Shown: positions 26,241 to 35,280 of the stretch, piece after piece
How positions within the stretch are numbered: the first letter of the stretch is position 1
Layout: each line of letters opens with the position of its first letter
Assembly (NCBI GenBank): GCA_001464335.1
Contig: LNEV01000009.1
Location: 310,001 to 374,000 of the forward strand
DNA length: 64,000 bases
Direction: 5' to 3'
Source of the DNA: Rhizobiales bacterium Ga0077545
GTDB lineage: Bacteria > Pseudomonadota > Alphaproteobacteria > Rhizobiales > Methylopilaceae
Translations under genes and position numbers: made by a program
The notes under the pieces: generated by a model
What the model was told of the DNA's origin: nothing
Seen by the model: the letters and a program-made list of their open reading frames with translations, nothing else
Databases searched by the model: none

Positions 26241-27232
26241 TGGTCGAGCCAGAACTCACATTAGGCTGCTGGGATCACGATCGGATGCTTGGCCTGGTCA
26301 CGGGCGATGTGGTCGTTCCCGGCTTTCAGCTTGTTCCGCATATCCTGCCGACGGGGCAGCTGTTTCCGCTTGCGGTTCAGGAAGCGCGATTCGACATCAC
26401 CGAGCTTTCCCTGTCGAGCTACATGCTCCAGGTGTCGCGCGGCACCAGCCAGTACACGGCCATCCCGGCCTTCATCGCGCGCTCGTTCCGGCACAACGGC
26501 TTCTTCCGCCGCGCCGGCTCCGGCATCCGGACATTGTCGGATTTTCGTGGCCGCGCGATCGGCGTCCCGGAATACCAGATGACGGCCGCTCTCTGGATGC
26601 GCGGCATTCTGAGCGACGATTTCGGCATCAAGGCCACCGACATCCGCTGGCGCACCGGCGCGCTCGACAGCGGCATACGCCGCGAACGGCTCGCGCTCGC
26701 GCCGCCGCCGGAACTGGTGATCGATCCCATCTCCGAAGGCCAGACACTTCAGGATCTCCTGCTATCCGGAGAGATCGACGGTCTTCTCGCGCCCAATCCG
26801 CCAAAGGCGTTTCTGGACGGCGACCCGCGGATCGAGCGCGTCTTTCCCGATTTCCATGAAGCCGAGCGCGATTATTTCGCCCGCACGGGCTTCTTCCCGA
26901 TCATGCACATCGTCGCCATCCGCCGCAGCCTCGTGGAGCAACACCCCGAACTGCCTCGGCGTCTTTACGATGCGTGCGTTGCCTCGCGCGATCTGGCGCT
27001 TGCGCGTCTGCGCGATGTGTGGCTCGGATCGGCAAACCGTATGAGCCTGCCGTGGCTCAACCTGGCGATGGAATTCACCCGCTCATCCATGGGCGAAAAC
27101 TACTGGCCGTACGGCTTCAAGGCCGCGCGGGACGAACTCGCGACCGCCAGCCGCTATTCGGTCGAGCAGCATCTTTCCGGCAGCCTCGTCGCGCCGGAAG
27201 ACCTTTTCCATCCATCCGTTCTCGACACCTGA
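26240..27232 (+). CDS. 4,5-dihydroxyphthalate decarboxylase-like protein
   Basis: This 330-residue protein lacks a signal peptide and resembles the 4,5-dihydroxyphthalate decarboxylase/substrate-binding-like family: LGCWDHDRMLGLVTGDV near the N-terminus, FDITELSLSSYM, the AIPAFIARSFRH segment, FRGRAIGVPEYQMTAALW, and FFPIMHIVAIRRSL. It has a periplasmic-binding-protein-like fold but appears cytoplasmic. The tripartite tricarboxylate transporter genes directly downstream suggest that an aromatic or dicarboxylic acid is imported and then decarboxylated here. The exact substrate cannot be read from the sequence. Confidence 0.75.
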   Translation: MVEPELTLGCWDHDRMLGLVTGDVVVPGFQLVPHILPTGQLFPLAVQEARFDITELSLSSYMLQVSRGTSQYTAIPAFIARSFRHNGFFRRAGSGIRTLSDFRGRAIGVPEYQMTAALWMRGILSDDFGIKATDIRWRTGALDSGIRRERLALAPPPELVIDPISEGQTLQDLLLSGEIDGLLAPNPPKAFLDGDPRIERVFPDFHEAERDYFARTGFFPIMHIVAIRRSLVEQHPELPRRLYDACVASRDLALARLRDVWLGSANRMSLPWLNLAMEFTRSSMGENYWPYGFKAARDELATASRYSVEQHLSGSLVAPEDLFHPSVLDT

Positions 27233-27300
27233 ACAGGAGACCTGCCAGTCGCGTACAAATTCATCTGAACACATAAAAATAAAACGTGGGAGGAAACAGG

Positions 27301-28275
27301 ATGAACAGTCGAAACATGGCCCTTATGGGCGGCGCTTTTCTGGCTCTGACATTCGGAGCCGTCGCGCAGGATGCGAAAGCACCGACGGGACCGATCGAAA
27401 TCACCGTCGGCGCCGGTGCGGGCGGCTCGCCCGATGTCATCGTGCGCACGATTTCCAAGATCATGAACGAAAACAAGATCGTCGAAAATCCGATCGTGGT
27501 GCAGAACCGCACCGGCGGAGGGCATTCGAATGCGTATAATTACGTTCTCGGCAAGCCGGGAGATCAGAACACGCTTCTGACTTTGGCCTCGCCGGTGTTC
27601 ACCACGCCGATCGTTCAGGGCACGCCCTCGGTGATCGACCAGACGGTTCCAATTGCCACTCTGGTCCAGTCCGAGCTTGTTCTGTTGACGCCCGCCAACA
27701 GCCCTTACAAGACGCTTCAGGACTTCATTGCCGCCGCGAAGGAAAATCCCGGACGCATCCGCATCGCGGGCGGTGCCTCGGGCGGAAACGATCATCTCGT
27801 GACGGCGCTGCTTGAGCAGAAGGCCGGGATCAAGCTGACCTATGTTCCGCATGAAAGCGGCGGCGCCGCGCGGGCCACCTTCCTCGGCGGCAATGTCGAG
27901 GGCCATTTCGGCACCCTGTCGGAAGGTCTTGCCGTCATCCAGTCCGGCGATGCACGCGGCCTTGCGATCCTGTCCGAGAAGCGCCGCCCGGAAGACGTCA
28001 TCAAGGATGTCCCGACGGCGAAGGAGCAGGGGGTAGACGTTGTCTATTTGCAGTTCTGGGGCATCGGCGGTCCGCCGAAGATGGACCCGGCTCTCGCCGC
28101 ATGGTGGGCTGACAAGTTCAAGCAGGCGACCGAAACTCCGGAGTGGAAGGAGTACCTGACGAAGACGATGCAGATCACCGAGTTCCATGGTCTCGACGAT
28201 GCGGGTACGTACTTCAAGCGCGAGCAGGATACGTTCCGGGAACTTCTGACCTCGGTCGGTCTGGCAAAGAAGTAA
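27301..28275 (+). CDS. TctC-family substrate-binding protein
   Basis: This 324-residue protein has an N-terminal signal (MNSRNMALMGGAFLALTFGAVA) and the tripartite tricarboxylate transporter binding-protein fold: PIEITVGAGAGGSPDVIVR, QNRTGGGHSNAYNYV, a TYVPHESGGAARATFLGG segment and the C-terminal RFREL-like DTFRELL. It captures a carboxylate in the periplasm and delivers it to the TctAB membrane pair encoded next. GGGAGG stands before the ATG at 27301, which excludes the longer frame from 27286. The ligand is unknown; tricarboxylates, aromatic carboxylates or others are known for the family. Confidence 0.9.
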   Translation: MNSRNMALMGGAFLALTFGAVAQDAKAPTGPIEITVGAGAGGSPDVIVRTISKIMNENKIVENPIVVQNRTGGGHSNAYNYVLGKPGDQNTLLTLASPVFTTPIVQGTPSVIDQTVPIATLVQSELVLLTPANSPYKTLQDFIAAAKENPGRIRIAGGASGGNDHLVTALLEQKAGIKLTYVPHESGGAARATFLGGNVEGHFGTLSEGLAVIQSGDARGLAILSEKRRPEDVIKDVPTAKEQGVDVVYLQFWGIGGPPKMDPALAAWWADKFKQATETPEWKEYLTKTMQITEFHGLDDAGTYFKREQDTFRELLTSVGLAKK

Positions 28276-28294
28276 TCGGGGAAGGCTGGCAGCC

Positions 28295-28747
28295 ATGAGA
28301 ATGATCAATGCCGTTCCGGCTGTTTTCATGATCGGGCTGTCAGCCATGATCCTCCTGGGCACAAGCGACCTGCCTTACTGGGTCGAGACGACGCCGGGGG
28401 CGCGGTTCTTCCCCGTCTGGCTCGCAGGAATTGGCCTTTTTCTGTCTGCCCTTTTCCTCGTTCAGGTGGTGCGGGGAACCGACCCGGTGGTTCTGGAGGC
28501 TCCCGAGCGCGCGTCTGTCGTCAGGGTCCTGCTCACCGTCGTTGGGCTCGTATGCCTTGCGATCATCGTGCCGCATGTCGGCATGGTGTTCGGGTCGGCC
28601 GTCTTCATGTCCTATCTGCTTCTGTTCGTGCTGCGTCAGAGGTTCTTGCCGAGTCTTCTCACCGTCGTCGTCGTGGCGGTCGGAATAGAACTCATCTTCG
28701 TCCGCTGGCTGGGTGTCTCTCTGCCCGGCTTTGCACTTACACTTTAA
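28295..28747 (+). CDS. TctB-family small permease subunit
   Basis: This 150-residue protein has four predicted membrane helices, including MINAVPAVFMIGLSAMILLG, a second near residue 47, then IIVPHVGMVFGSAVFMSYLLLF and LTVVVVAVGIELIFVRWLGV. Sequence is poorly conserved in TctB. Size, topology and a position between tctC and tctA support the call. It starts 19 bases after tctC and ends 15 bases before tctA. Confidence 0.85.
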   Translation: MRMINAVPAVFMIGLSAMILLGTSDLPYWVETTPGARFFPVWLAGIGLFLSALFLVQVVRGTDPVVLEAPERASVVRVLLTVVGLVCLAIIVPHVGMVFGSAVFMSYLLLFVLRQRFLPSLLTVVVVAVGIELIFVRWLGVSLPGFALTL

Positions 28748-28762
28748 GCGGCGGAACCTGAC

Positions 28763-30247
28763 ATGGTCCTCGATATGCTCATGCAGGGCTTTGCGACCTG
28801 CTTCACGCTCGAAAACCTCTCCTTCATTTTCCTTGGGGTTCTTATCGGTCAGATTGTCGGCGCTTTGCCGGGGGTCGGCCCCGCCGCAGGCATGGCCCTG
28901 CTGCTGCCCCTGACCTTCGGGCTGGAGCCGGTGACGGCGATCATGATGCTGGCCGGAATCATGTATGGCGGTCAGTACGGCGGCACGCTGACATCGGTCC
29001 TGATCAATGTCCCCGGCGAGGCGTCGAGCGTCATGACAGCCATCGACGGCCATCAGATGGCGCGGGCAGGGCGCGCCGGGGCCGCTCTCAGCATCGCCGC
29101 GATCGGCTCGTTCCTTGCCGGCATCTCGGCCTGCCTTGCGGTCGCGTTCGTCACTCCGCTTCTGTCGGGGTTTGCCCTGCGTTTCAATGCGCCCGAATAT
29201 TTCCTTCTGGGCGTGCTGGGGCTCGTTGCGGCGGCAAGTCTGGGGTCGTCTCCCATCCGGGCGCTGATCGCAGCCGTGCTCGGCCTCATGATCGGCCTTG
29301 TCGGCACGGATCCGCTCACCGGCGCCCCCCGGCTGAACTTCGACATGCCGGCACTGTACGAAGGCATCGATTTCATCCCGGTGGCGATCGGCGTGTTCGG
29401 CATTGCGGAAGTGTTGTCGTCGCTGGAGCGGTCGGATGAGGTCGCTCCGATCCGCACCCGCCTGCGCGACATGTGGCTGACCTCGGAGGAATGGGCGCAG
29501 AGCCGGCTTGCGATTGCGCGCGGCGGCCTGATCGGGCTGTTCGTCGGCATCATGCCGGGGGCGGGCGCATCGGTCGCCTCGCTCCTGGCCTATCTCAACG
29601 AGCGGAAGTTCAGCCGCCATCCGGAGCGGTTCGGCAAAGGCGCAATCGACGGAGTCGCCGCTGCGGAGGCGGCCAACAATTCGGCGGCGCATGGGGCGCT
29701 GATACCGATGCTCGCGCTCGGGATACCGGGGTCGGGCAGCACGGCGGTTCTGCTCGCGGCTCTCATTCTTCACGGCATCCAGCCGGGGCCTCGCCTGATG
29801 ACGACGGAAGCCACGCTCGTCTGGGGTCTGATTGCTTCCATGTTCGTCGGAAACGTCTTTCTTCTCATCATCAACCTGCCGCTTGCCCCGGCCTTCGCGG
29901 CGCTGCTGCGCGTGCGCTATGTCTATCTGGCTCCGGGAATTCTCGTGCTGTCGCTCGTCGGCGCCTACGCGGCCACCCTGGATATGGGCACGGTCTGGAT
30001 GTGCCTGTTCTTCGGCGTTCTGGGCTGGCTGATGATCCGGTTCGAAATTCCGCGCCCGCCGCTCGTGCTTGCGCTCGTACTCGCGCAATTGGTCGAGATG
30101 TCGGTCCGGCAGACACTGCTTTTGTCGTTCGGCAGCCTGGACATCTTCATCCAGCGGCCGATCTCGCTCGCCCTTCTGCTGCTGATCGGCGCAATGATCG
30201 CGATGACCATTGTGAACACGATCCGGCGCAGGAGGGTTGCGCCGTGA
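28763..30247 (+). CDS. TctA-family large permease subunit
   Basis: This 494-residue membrane protein has the TctA signatures: GQIVGALPGVGPAAGMALLLPLTF, MYGGQYGGTLTSVLINVPGE, and in the second half GIMPGAGASVASLLAYLNE and AAEAANNSAAHGALIPMLALGIPGSGSTAVLLAALILHG. The two halves repeat the glycine/proline loop, as in the inverted-repeat fold of the family. It is the ion-driven permease of the tripartite tricarboxylate transporter and the last gene of the 26.2-30.2 kb cluster. A strong terminator follows at 30339-30370. Confidence 0.95.
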   Translation: MVLDMLMQGFATCFTLENLSFIFLGVLIGQIVGALPGVGPAAGMALLLPLTFGLEPVTAIMMLAGIMYGGQYGGTLTSVLINVPGEASSVMTAIDGHQMARAGRAGAALSIAAIGSFLAGISACLAVAFVTPLLSGFALRFNAPEYFLLGVLGLVAAASLGSSPIRALIAAVLGLMIGLVGTDPLTGAPRLNFDMPALYEGIDFIPVAIGVFGIAEVLSSLERSDEVAPIRTRLRDMWLTSEEWAQSRLAIARGGLIGLFVGIMPGAGASVASLLAYLNERKFSRHPERFGKGAIDGVAAAEAANNSAAHGALIPMLALGIPGSGSTAVLLAALILHGIQPGPRLMTTEATLVWGLIASMFVGNVFLLIINLPLAPAFAALLRVRYVYLAPGILVLSLVGAYAATLDMGTVWMCLFFGVLGWLMIRFEIPRPPLVLALVLAQLVEMSVRQTLLLSFGSLDIFIQRPISLALLLLIGAMIAMTIVNTIRRRRVAP

Positions 30248-30302
30248 CTTAATACGCAACACCGTTGCGGCAAAGGCACAGACATTTATCGGGTCAGATG
30301 GT

Positions 30303-30370
30303 AGAAAGAGAGTAATCTTTCTCTCCCAGAAGATTCCTGCCCGGTCGCGAATGGCCGGGCTTTTGTTTTC
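30303..30370 (+). terminator. Terminator after the transport cluster
   Basis: Two hairpins follow the tctA stop: AGAAAG/CTTTCT (30303-30308 and 30317-30322), then an 8-bp GCCCGGTC/GGCCGGGC stem (30339-30346 and 30353-30360, one G-T pair) followed by TTTTGTTTT. The second is a good Rho-independent terminator. Confidence 0.8.
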
Positions 30371-30445
30371 CTCGCGCCCGCCGCTTTCCGTCCTCAAATC
30401 CGCCACTCCTTTTCGCCACAGGAGTTAATGATTGGTGGAGGGGAT

Positions 30446-30772
30446 ATGCGTTCAGTTCTTGTGGGTCTCTTTGCGGCCGCGTGCGTGGTGCCGGCTTTTG
30501 CGCAAACACAGCCGCTCAATCATCTCGATTGCCGATGGGCCGAAAATATACAGGACATGGTCTGCCCCGAGGTGCCGGGCGGCCGCTCGGCGGCCGAGTC
30601 CATCGCGCCCGTTCCCGCCGCTCCCCCGGCTCCCGTTTCCGCAACCAAGCCAGGTGAGCCTGCCAAGGGCAGCGCGGAATGGAACGCCGAATGCGCCAAG
30701 AAATTCAGAAGCTTCGATCCGGAAACGGGGATGTATAAGAGCTACAGCGGACAGATGAGACCCTGCGTCTGA
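30446..30772 (+). CDS. BA14K-family secreted protein
   Basis: This protein of about 108 residues starts at 30446 after GGAGGGG. It has a signal peptide (VLVGLFAAACVVPAFAQ), a proline/alanine-rich middle, and the BA14K C-terminal motif: CAKKFRSFDPETGMYKSYSGQMRPC, with its two cysteines and the RSFDPxTGxY core. BA14K proteins were first described as immunoreactive envelope proteins in Brucella and are nearly confined to Hyphomicrobiales. The role is thought to be cell-surface related but is not settled. It is a single-gene unit with terminators on both sides. Confidence 0.85.
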   Translation: MRSVLVGLFAAACVVPAFAQTQPLNHLDCRWAENIQDMVCPEVPGGRSAAESIAPVPAAPPAPVSATKPGEPAKGSAEWNAECAKKFRSFDPETGMYKSYSGQMRPCV

Positions 30773-30780
30773 CCTCCTGT

Positions 30781-30809
30781 GAGCGCCGCGTTATAAGGCG
30801 CTGATTTTT
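30781..30809 (+). terminator. Terminator after the BA14K gene
   Basis: AGCGCC (30782-30787) pairs with GGCGCT (30797-30802) across a 9-base loop and is followed by GATTTTTC. It separates the BA14K gene from gyrA. Confidence 0.7.
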
Positions 30810-30927
30810 CAGTTGAATATCCGGCGGTCGGAAAACGTGGCAAACCCGCGCAAGTTGCCCGTTTCACTTGGTTTGAGCAGCGGAATCGCCTAATCTCAGG
30901 CATTCTTCAAGAAAGCTGCATCTGATC

Positions 30928-33660
30928 GTGTCCGACAACGAAACTCCGCCGGGCGGCGGCCCCGCATTCGACATCAAGCCAATCTCCATCTCCGACGAGA
31001 TGAGGAAGTCCTATCTCGATTACGCGATGAGCGTGATCGTGAGCCGCGCCCTTCCGGATGCGCGCGACGGGCTGAAGCCGGTGCACCGCCGCATTCTCTT
31101 CTCGATGAGCGAGAACGGCTATACGCCGGACAAGGCCTATCGCAAGTCGGCGCGCGTCGTCGGTGACGTGATCGGTAAGTACCATCCGCACGGCGACCAG
31201 TCGGTCTACGATGCGCTTGTACGTATGGCGCAGGAGTTCTCCCTGCGCGTCATGCTGGTCGACGGGCAGGGCAATTTCGGCTCGGTTGACGGCGATCCTC
31301 CGGCCGCCATGCGTTACACCGAAGTGCGGCTTGCAAAGCCCGCGCTCGCGCTGCTTGCGGACATCGACGAAGACACCGTCGACTTTCAGGAAAACTACGA
31401 CAATTCCGAGCAGGAACCGAAGGTTCTGCCGGCGCGCTTTCCCAACCTTCTGGTCAACGGCGCGGGCGGGATCGCGGTCGGCATGGCGACCAACATTCCG
31501 CCGCACAATATGGGCGAGATCATCGACGCCGCTCTGGCGCTGATCGAAAATCCGGAACTCGACGTCGAGCAGTTGAACGAGATCGTTCCCGGTCCCGATT
31601 TCCCGACCGGTGCCATGATTCTCGGCCGCTCCGGCATCCGCTCCGCCTACGCAACGGGCCGCGGCTCGATCGTCATGCGCGGCCGCGCGACCGTCGAGGA
31701 ACTGCGCAAGGACCGCGAAGCGATCATCATCACCGAAATTCCCTATCAGGTGAACAAGGCCTCGCTGGTCGAGAAGATTGCAGAGCTCGTGCGCGAGAAG
31801 CGCGTCGAGGGCATCTCCGAACTGCGCGACGAGTCCGACCGCAACGGCATGCGCATCGTGATCGAGCTGAAGCGCGACGCCGTCGGCGACGTCGTCCTCA
31901 ATCAGCTTTACCGCTTCACGCCGCTGCAATCGACCTTCGGCGCCAATATGGTCGCGCTGAACGGCGGACGTCCGGAGGTCATGAACCTCAAGGATCTGCT
32001 GTCCGCATTCCTCAGCTTCCGCGAAGAAGTCATCGGCCGCCGCACGCGTTTCCGCCTTCGTAAGGCACGCGACCGCGCGCATGTCTTGGTCGGCCTCGCC
32101 ATCGCCGTCGCCAACATCGACGAAGTGATCCGCCTGATCCGTACGGCGCCGGACCCGCAGACGGCACGAGACCAGTTGATGTCGCGTGACTGGCCCGCCG
32201 AAGATGTCGCGCCGCTCATCGCCCTGATCGACGATCCGCGCCATCGTGTGTCGGAGCGCGGCACATATCGGCTGTCCGCCGAACAGGCACGCGCCATCCT
32301 CGACTTGCGCCTCCAGCGCCTCACGGCGCTCGGACGCGACGAAATCGCGGACGAACTGAACAAGCTCGGCCTGGAAATTTCGGACTATCTCGACATCCTG
32401 CGCTCGCGTGCCCGCGTGCTCGCCATCGTGCGCGATGAGCTTCTCGAGGTTCGCAATGCACACGCGACGCCCCGGAAGACGGAAATCGTCGATTCCGAAG
32501 GCGATATGGACGACGAAGACCTCATCGCCCGCGAGGACATGGTCATCACGGTCTCGCATTCGGGCTATGTGAAGCGCGTGCCGCTTGCGACCTATCGTGC
32601 GCAGCGCCGAGGCGGCAAAGGCCGTTCGGGCATGGCGACGAAGGAAGAAGATTTCGTCACCCGCCTGTTCGTGGCCTCGACCCATGCCGAAGTTCTGTTC
32701 TTCTCCTCGGCGGGGCAGGTCTACAAGATGAAGGTGTGGCGTCTGCCGCTCGCAGCGCCCCAGGCGCGCGGCAAGGCCTTCGTCAATCTCCTGCCGCTCG
32801 ATCCGAACGAGCGCATCACCTCGGTCATCGTCCTGCCGGAGGATGCCGGAACGTTCGAGCGCACCGAACTCATGTTTGCAACGACCGGCGGAACGGTGCG
32901 CCGCAACGCGCTCGCCGATTTCACGAGCATCAACCGCAACGGCAAGATCGCGATGAAGCTCGACGAGGGCGAGGCCATCGCGGGTGTCGCGCTGTGCGGG
33001 CCGCACGACGACGTGCTTCTGACGACGGATGGCGGAAATTGCATCCGCTTCCCGGTCGAGGACGTTCGCGTCTTCAAGGGCCGGGATTCGGTCGGCGTGC
33101 GCGGCATCCGGCTTGATGGAGATGCCCGCGTCATCTCGATGGCAATCATCCACCACATCGAGGCGACCGCCGAAGAACGCGCATCCTATCTGAAGCTGGC
33201 GAGCGCGGTGCGTCGCGGCGCCAATGGCGAAGAGGAAGTCGCCGCGGACGCCGAAGACAATGTCGACACCGTCGAATTGAGCCAGGAACGCTACGCCCAG
33301 ATGAGCGCGGCGGAGGAGTTCATCCTCACCATTTCCGAACGCGGCTTCGGCAAGCGGTCCTCTTCGTTCGAATACCGCATCACCGGTCGCGGCGGCAAAG
33401 GCATCGTGGCGATGGCCGTCAATTCGCGAAACGGCAAACTGGTCGCAAGCTTCCCGGTGGACCACACCGATCAGTTGATGCTGATCACTGATGGCGGGCA
33501 GACGATCCGCATCCCCGTCGACGATATCCGCATCACCGGCCGCGGCACGCAGGGCGTAACGGTGTTCCGCACCTCTGAAGGCGAGAAAGTCGTCTCGGTC
33601 GAGCGCATCAGCGACGAGGATGAAAGCGGCGCCGAAGACGAGGAGAGCGGCGAGGCCTGA
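30928..33660 (+). CDS. gyrA: DNA gyrase subunit A
   Basis: This 910-residue subunit cleaves and rejoins DNA in the gyrase heterotetramer. The breakage-reunion domain has the catalytic tyrosine in MRYTEVRL (Y130) and the quinolone region [15 protein letters not shown], in which the residue equivalent to E. coli S83 is Q91 while D87 is kept as D95. The C-terminal DNA-wrapping domain has a canonical GyrA box, QRRGGKG, at 559-565, so this is gyrase and not topoisomerase IV. The start is GTG at 30928. The C-terminus ends in a long acidic tail. A perfect 12-bp terminator hairpin follows. Confidence 0.98.
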   Translation: MSDNETPPGGGPAFDIKPISISDEMRKSYLDYAMSVIVSRALPDARDGLKPVHRRILFSMSENGYTPDKAYRKSARVVGDVIGKYHPHGDQSVYDALVRMAQEFSLRVMLVDGQGNFGSVDGDPPAAMRYTEVRLAKPALALLADIDEDTVDFQENYDNSEQEPKVLPARFPNLLVNGAGGIAVGMATNIPPHNMGEIIDAALALIENPELDVEQLNEIVPGPDFPTGAMILGRSGIRSAYATGRGSIVMRGRATVEELRKDREAIIITEIPYQVNKASLVEKIAELVREKRVEGISELRDESDRNGMRIVIELKRDAVGDVVLNQLYRFTPLQSTFGANMVALNGGRPEVMNLKDLLSAFLSFREEVIGRRTRFRLRKARDRAHVLVGLAIAVANIDEVIRLIRTAPDPQTARDQLMSRDWPAEDVAPLIALIDDPRHRVSERGTYRLSAEQARAILDLRLQRLTALGRDEIADELNKLGLEISDYLDILRSRARVLAIVRDELLEVRNAHATPRKTEIVDSEGDMDDEDLIAREDMVITVSHSGYVKRVPLATYRAQRRGGKGRSGMATKEEDFVTRLFVASTHAEVLFFSSAGQVYKMKVWRLPLAAPQARGKAFVNLLPLDPNERITSVIVLPEDAGTFERTELMFATTGGTVRRNALADFTSINRNGKIAMKLDEGEAIAGVALCGPHDDVLLTTDGGNCIRFPVEDVRVFKGRDSVGVRGIRLDGDARVISMAIIHHIEATAEERASYLKLASAVRRGANGEEEVAADAEDNVDTVELSQERYAQMSAAEEFILTISERGFGKRSSSFEYRITGRGGKGIVAMAVNSRNGKLVASFPVDHTDQLMLITDGGQTIRIPVDDIRITGRGTQGVTVFRTSEGEKVVSVERISDEDESGAEDEESGEA

Positions 33661-33692
33661 ATCTCGCCGGTCCATCTCCCGGCTTTACAAAC

Positions 33693-33722
33693 AAATAAGG
33701 CGCCCTGAGCGGCGCCTTATTT
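33693..33722. terminator. Terminator between gyrA and a convergent gene
   Basis: A perfect 12-bp stem, AAATAAGGCGCC (33693-33704) with GGCGCCTTATTT (33711-33722), encloses the loop CTGAGC. It lies between convergent genes and can act in both directions. Confidence 0.85.
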
Positions 33723-33753
33723 CATGGAGGGTCTCGATATCCGGGAGGGGTCT

Positions 33754-34092
33754 CTAGTCCCGGATCGGAACCCGCACAAGAGTGCTTTCGTTGTGGCCGC
33801 TGGGGACCTCGACGGTCATGAAGGAGCCGTCGGCCGCAGCTTCGAGAGCCTTGGCGTGGGCACCCACGATACGGTCCATCGCGCCATCGGCATTAATTCC
33901 GGCGGTCTGGATCATGCCGATGTCGAGACGGTCACCTTTGGCCGCGCGATTCGAGTTGGTCGTGGGCGAGCTCGCCGACGGAGTCATCTCCGCAGGTGTC
34001 GCGCCAGCCATCCGGCTCTGATCGGTGTAGGCCCAGGCAGCCAAAGTGACTGCCGAGACAATTCCAAAAGTTGTTATAAAACCGCGCAGCAT
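33754..34092 (-). CDS. Putative exported protein of unknown function
   Basis: This 112-residue protein has an N-terminal hydrophobic segment (FITTFGIVSAVTLAAWAYT) that is a signal peptide or membrane anchor. A low-complexity Ser/Thr/Pro linker follows, then a short C-terminal region (DRLDIGMIQTAGINADGAMDRIVGAHAKALEAAADGSFMTVEVPS). I do not recognise a family. It is convergent with gyrA and divergent from coaD. Confidence 0.6.
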   Translation of the reverse strand: MLRGFITTFGIVSAVTLAAWAYTDQSRMAGATPAEMTPSASSPTTNSNRAAKGDRLDIGMIQTAGINADGAMDRIVGAHAKALEAAADGSFMTVEVPSGHNESTLVRVPIRD

Positions 34093-34244
34093 GTTTGCGC
34101 TCCCGTGTCATTCCTTGATCTCGAATTTACAACGCCTCGATGTCCAAAATGTTTCCTCGAATGTTTCAATTCAAGGATTGTCGGTAACACGACACCGTGA
34201 AGCCCACCCTTGCGGCGGCCCTCTCCTCAGGCTAAAGCCCGGGC

Positions 34245-34748
34245 ATGATCCGCACCGCATTCTATGCAGGCTCGTTCGACCCGGTGACCAACGGGCATGT
34301 GGACGTGGTGCGCAATGCGTGCCGCCTGCTGGATCGCCTTGTGATCGCGATCGGAACGCATCCGGGCAAGGAGCCGCTCTTCACGGCCGAAGAGCGCACG
34401 CACCTGCTTCAGAACGTCTTTGCGCCGGTGGCAAAAGAGAGCGACTGCGCTCTGGAAATCGTCACGTTTGACGATCTCACGGTCGAAGCTGCGCGAAGGG
34501 CGGGAGCGAGCATTCTTCTTCGTGGCCTGCGCGACGGCACCGATCTCGACTATGAGATGCAGATCGCCGGCATGAACGCCCAGATGGCGCCGGACCTCCA
34601 GACGGTTTTTCTGCCCGCTTCGACGGCCGTTCGCCCCATCACCGCCACTCTGGTGCGGCAAGTGGCGAGCATGGGAGGCGACGTTTCGGCCTTCGTGCCG
34701 CCCCTCGTTGCCGAGAAACTTGCCCTAAAATTCAAGGCTGGCCGTTAA
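34245..34748 (+). CDS. coaD: Phosphopantetheine adenylyltransferase
   Basis: CoaD transfers AMP from ATP to 4'-phosphopantetheine to make dephospho-CoA, the fourth step of CoA synthesis. The 167-residue protein has the nucleotidyltransferase motif [11 protein letters not shown] at the N-terminus, [21 protein letters not shown] in the middle, and the [15 protein letters not shown] segment near the C-terminus. It heads a closely spaced run with two cyclophilin genes; the AAGGAG of the next gene overlaps its stop codon. Confidence 0.97.
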   Translation: MIRTAFYAGSFDPVTNGHVDVVRNACRLLDRLVIAIGTHPGKEPLFTAEERTHLLQNVFAPVAKESDCALEIVTFDDLTVEAARRAGASILLRGLRDGTDLDYEMQIAGMNAQMAPDLQTVFLPASTAVRPITATLVRQVASMGGDVSAFVPPLVAEKLALKFKAGR

Positions 34749-34759
34749 GGAGTTTGACC

Positions 34760-35269
34760 TTGTTGCGATTTTTTTCTGTCGTCGCGTTACTTTTCGCGAG
34801 CCTGACCACCTCTCACGCCCAGACATCCCCGACCCTCGTTCTTGAGACGACAAAGGGCCCGGTGACGATCCGTCTTCGATCGGATTTGGCTCCCGGCCAT
34901 GCCGAGCGCATGGCAAAGCTTGCCAATGAGGGCTTCTACAATGGCGTTGTGTTCCACCGCGTCATCGACGGTTTCATGGCCCAGACCGGCGATCCGACGG
35001 GCACCGGCACCGGCGGGTCCGATTATCCGGATCTGAAGGCCGAGTTTTCCCAGACGCCGTTCGTCCGCGGCACGGTCGGCATGGCCCGCTCGTCCAGCCC
35101 CAACAGCGCCAACAGCCAGTTTTTCATCATGTTTGGCGAAGGATCGTTCCTGAACGGCAAATACACGGTTGTCGGCGAAGTGGTTTCCGGTATGGAAAAC
35201 GTCGACAAGATCAAGCGGGGCGAACCGGTTCAGAACCCGGACAAGATCGTCAAAGCCACCGTTCGTTAA
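34760..35269 (+). CDS. Exported peptidyl-prolyl isomerase, cyclophilin type
   Basis: Translation most likely starts at TTG 34760, seven bases after AAGGAG (34747-34752). It gives a 169-residue cyclophilin with a signal peptide (LLRFFSVVALLFASLTTSHA). The catalytic core is clear: GVVFHRVIDGFMAQTGDPTGTGTGG and MARSSSPNSANSQFFIMFGE. It should act on proline peptide bonds in the periplasm. A cytoplasmic paralogue follows 11 bases downstream. Confidence 0.93.
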   Translation: MLRFFSVVALLFASLTTSHAQTSPTLVLETTKGPVTIRLRSDLAPGHAERMAKLANEGFYNGVVFHRVIDGFMAQTGDPTGTGTGGSDYPDLKAEFSQTPFVRGTVGMARSSSPNSANSQFFIMFGEGSFLNGKYTVVGEVVSGMENVDKIKRGEPVQNPDKIVKATVR

Positions 35270-35280
35270 GGAGAAAGAAT

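Noticed and set aside
30907..33675. Open frame of about 920 codons antisense to gyrA
   Set aside because: It mirrors gyrA in a GC-rich genome where the reverse frame rarely meets stop codons; no ribosome-binding site or family motif, and gyrA is certain. Similar long shadows lie opposite tctA (28340-30406), pstC/pstA (42059-44065), fadB (20396-22546) and fadE (16829-18835).
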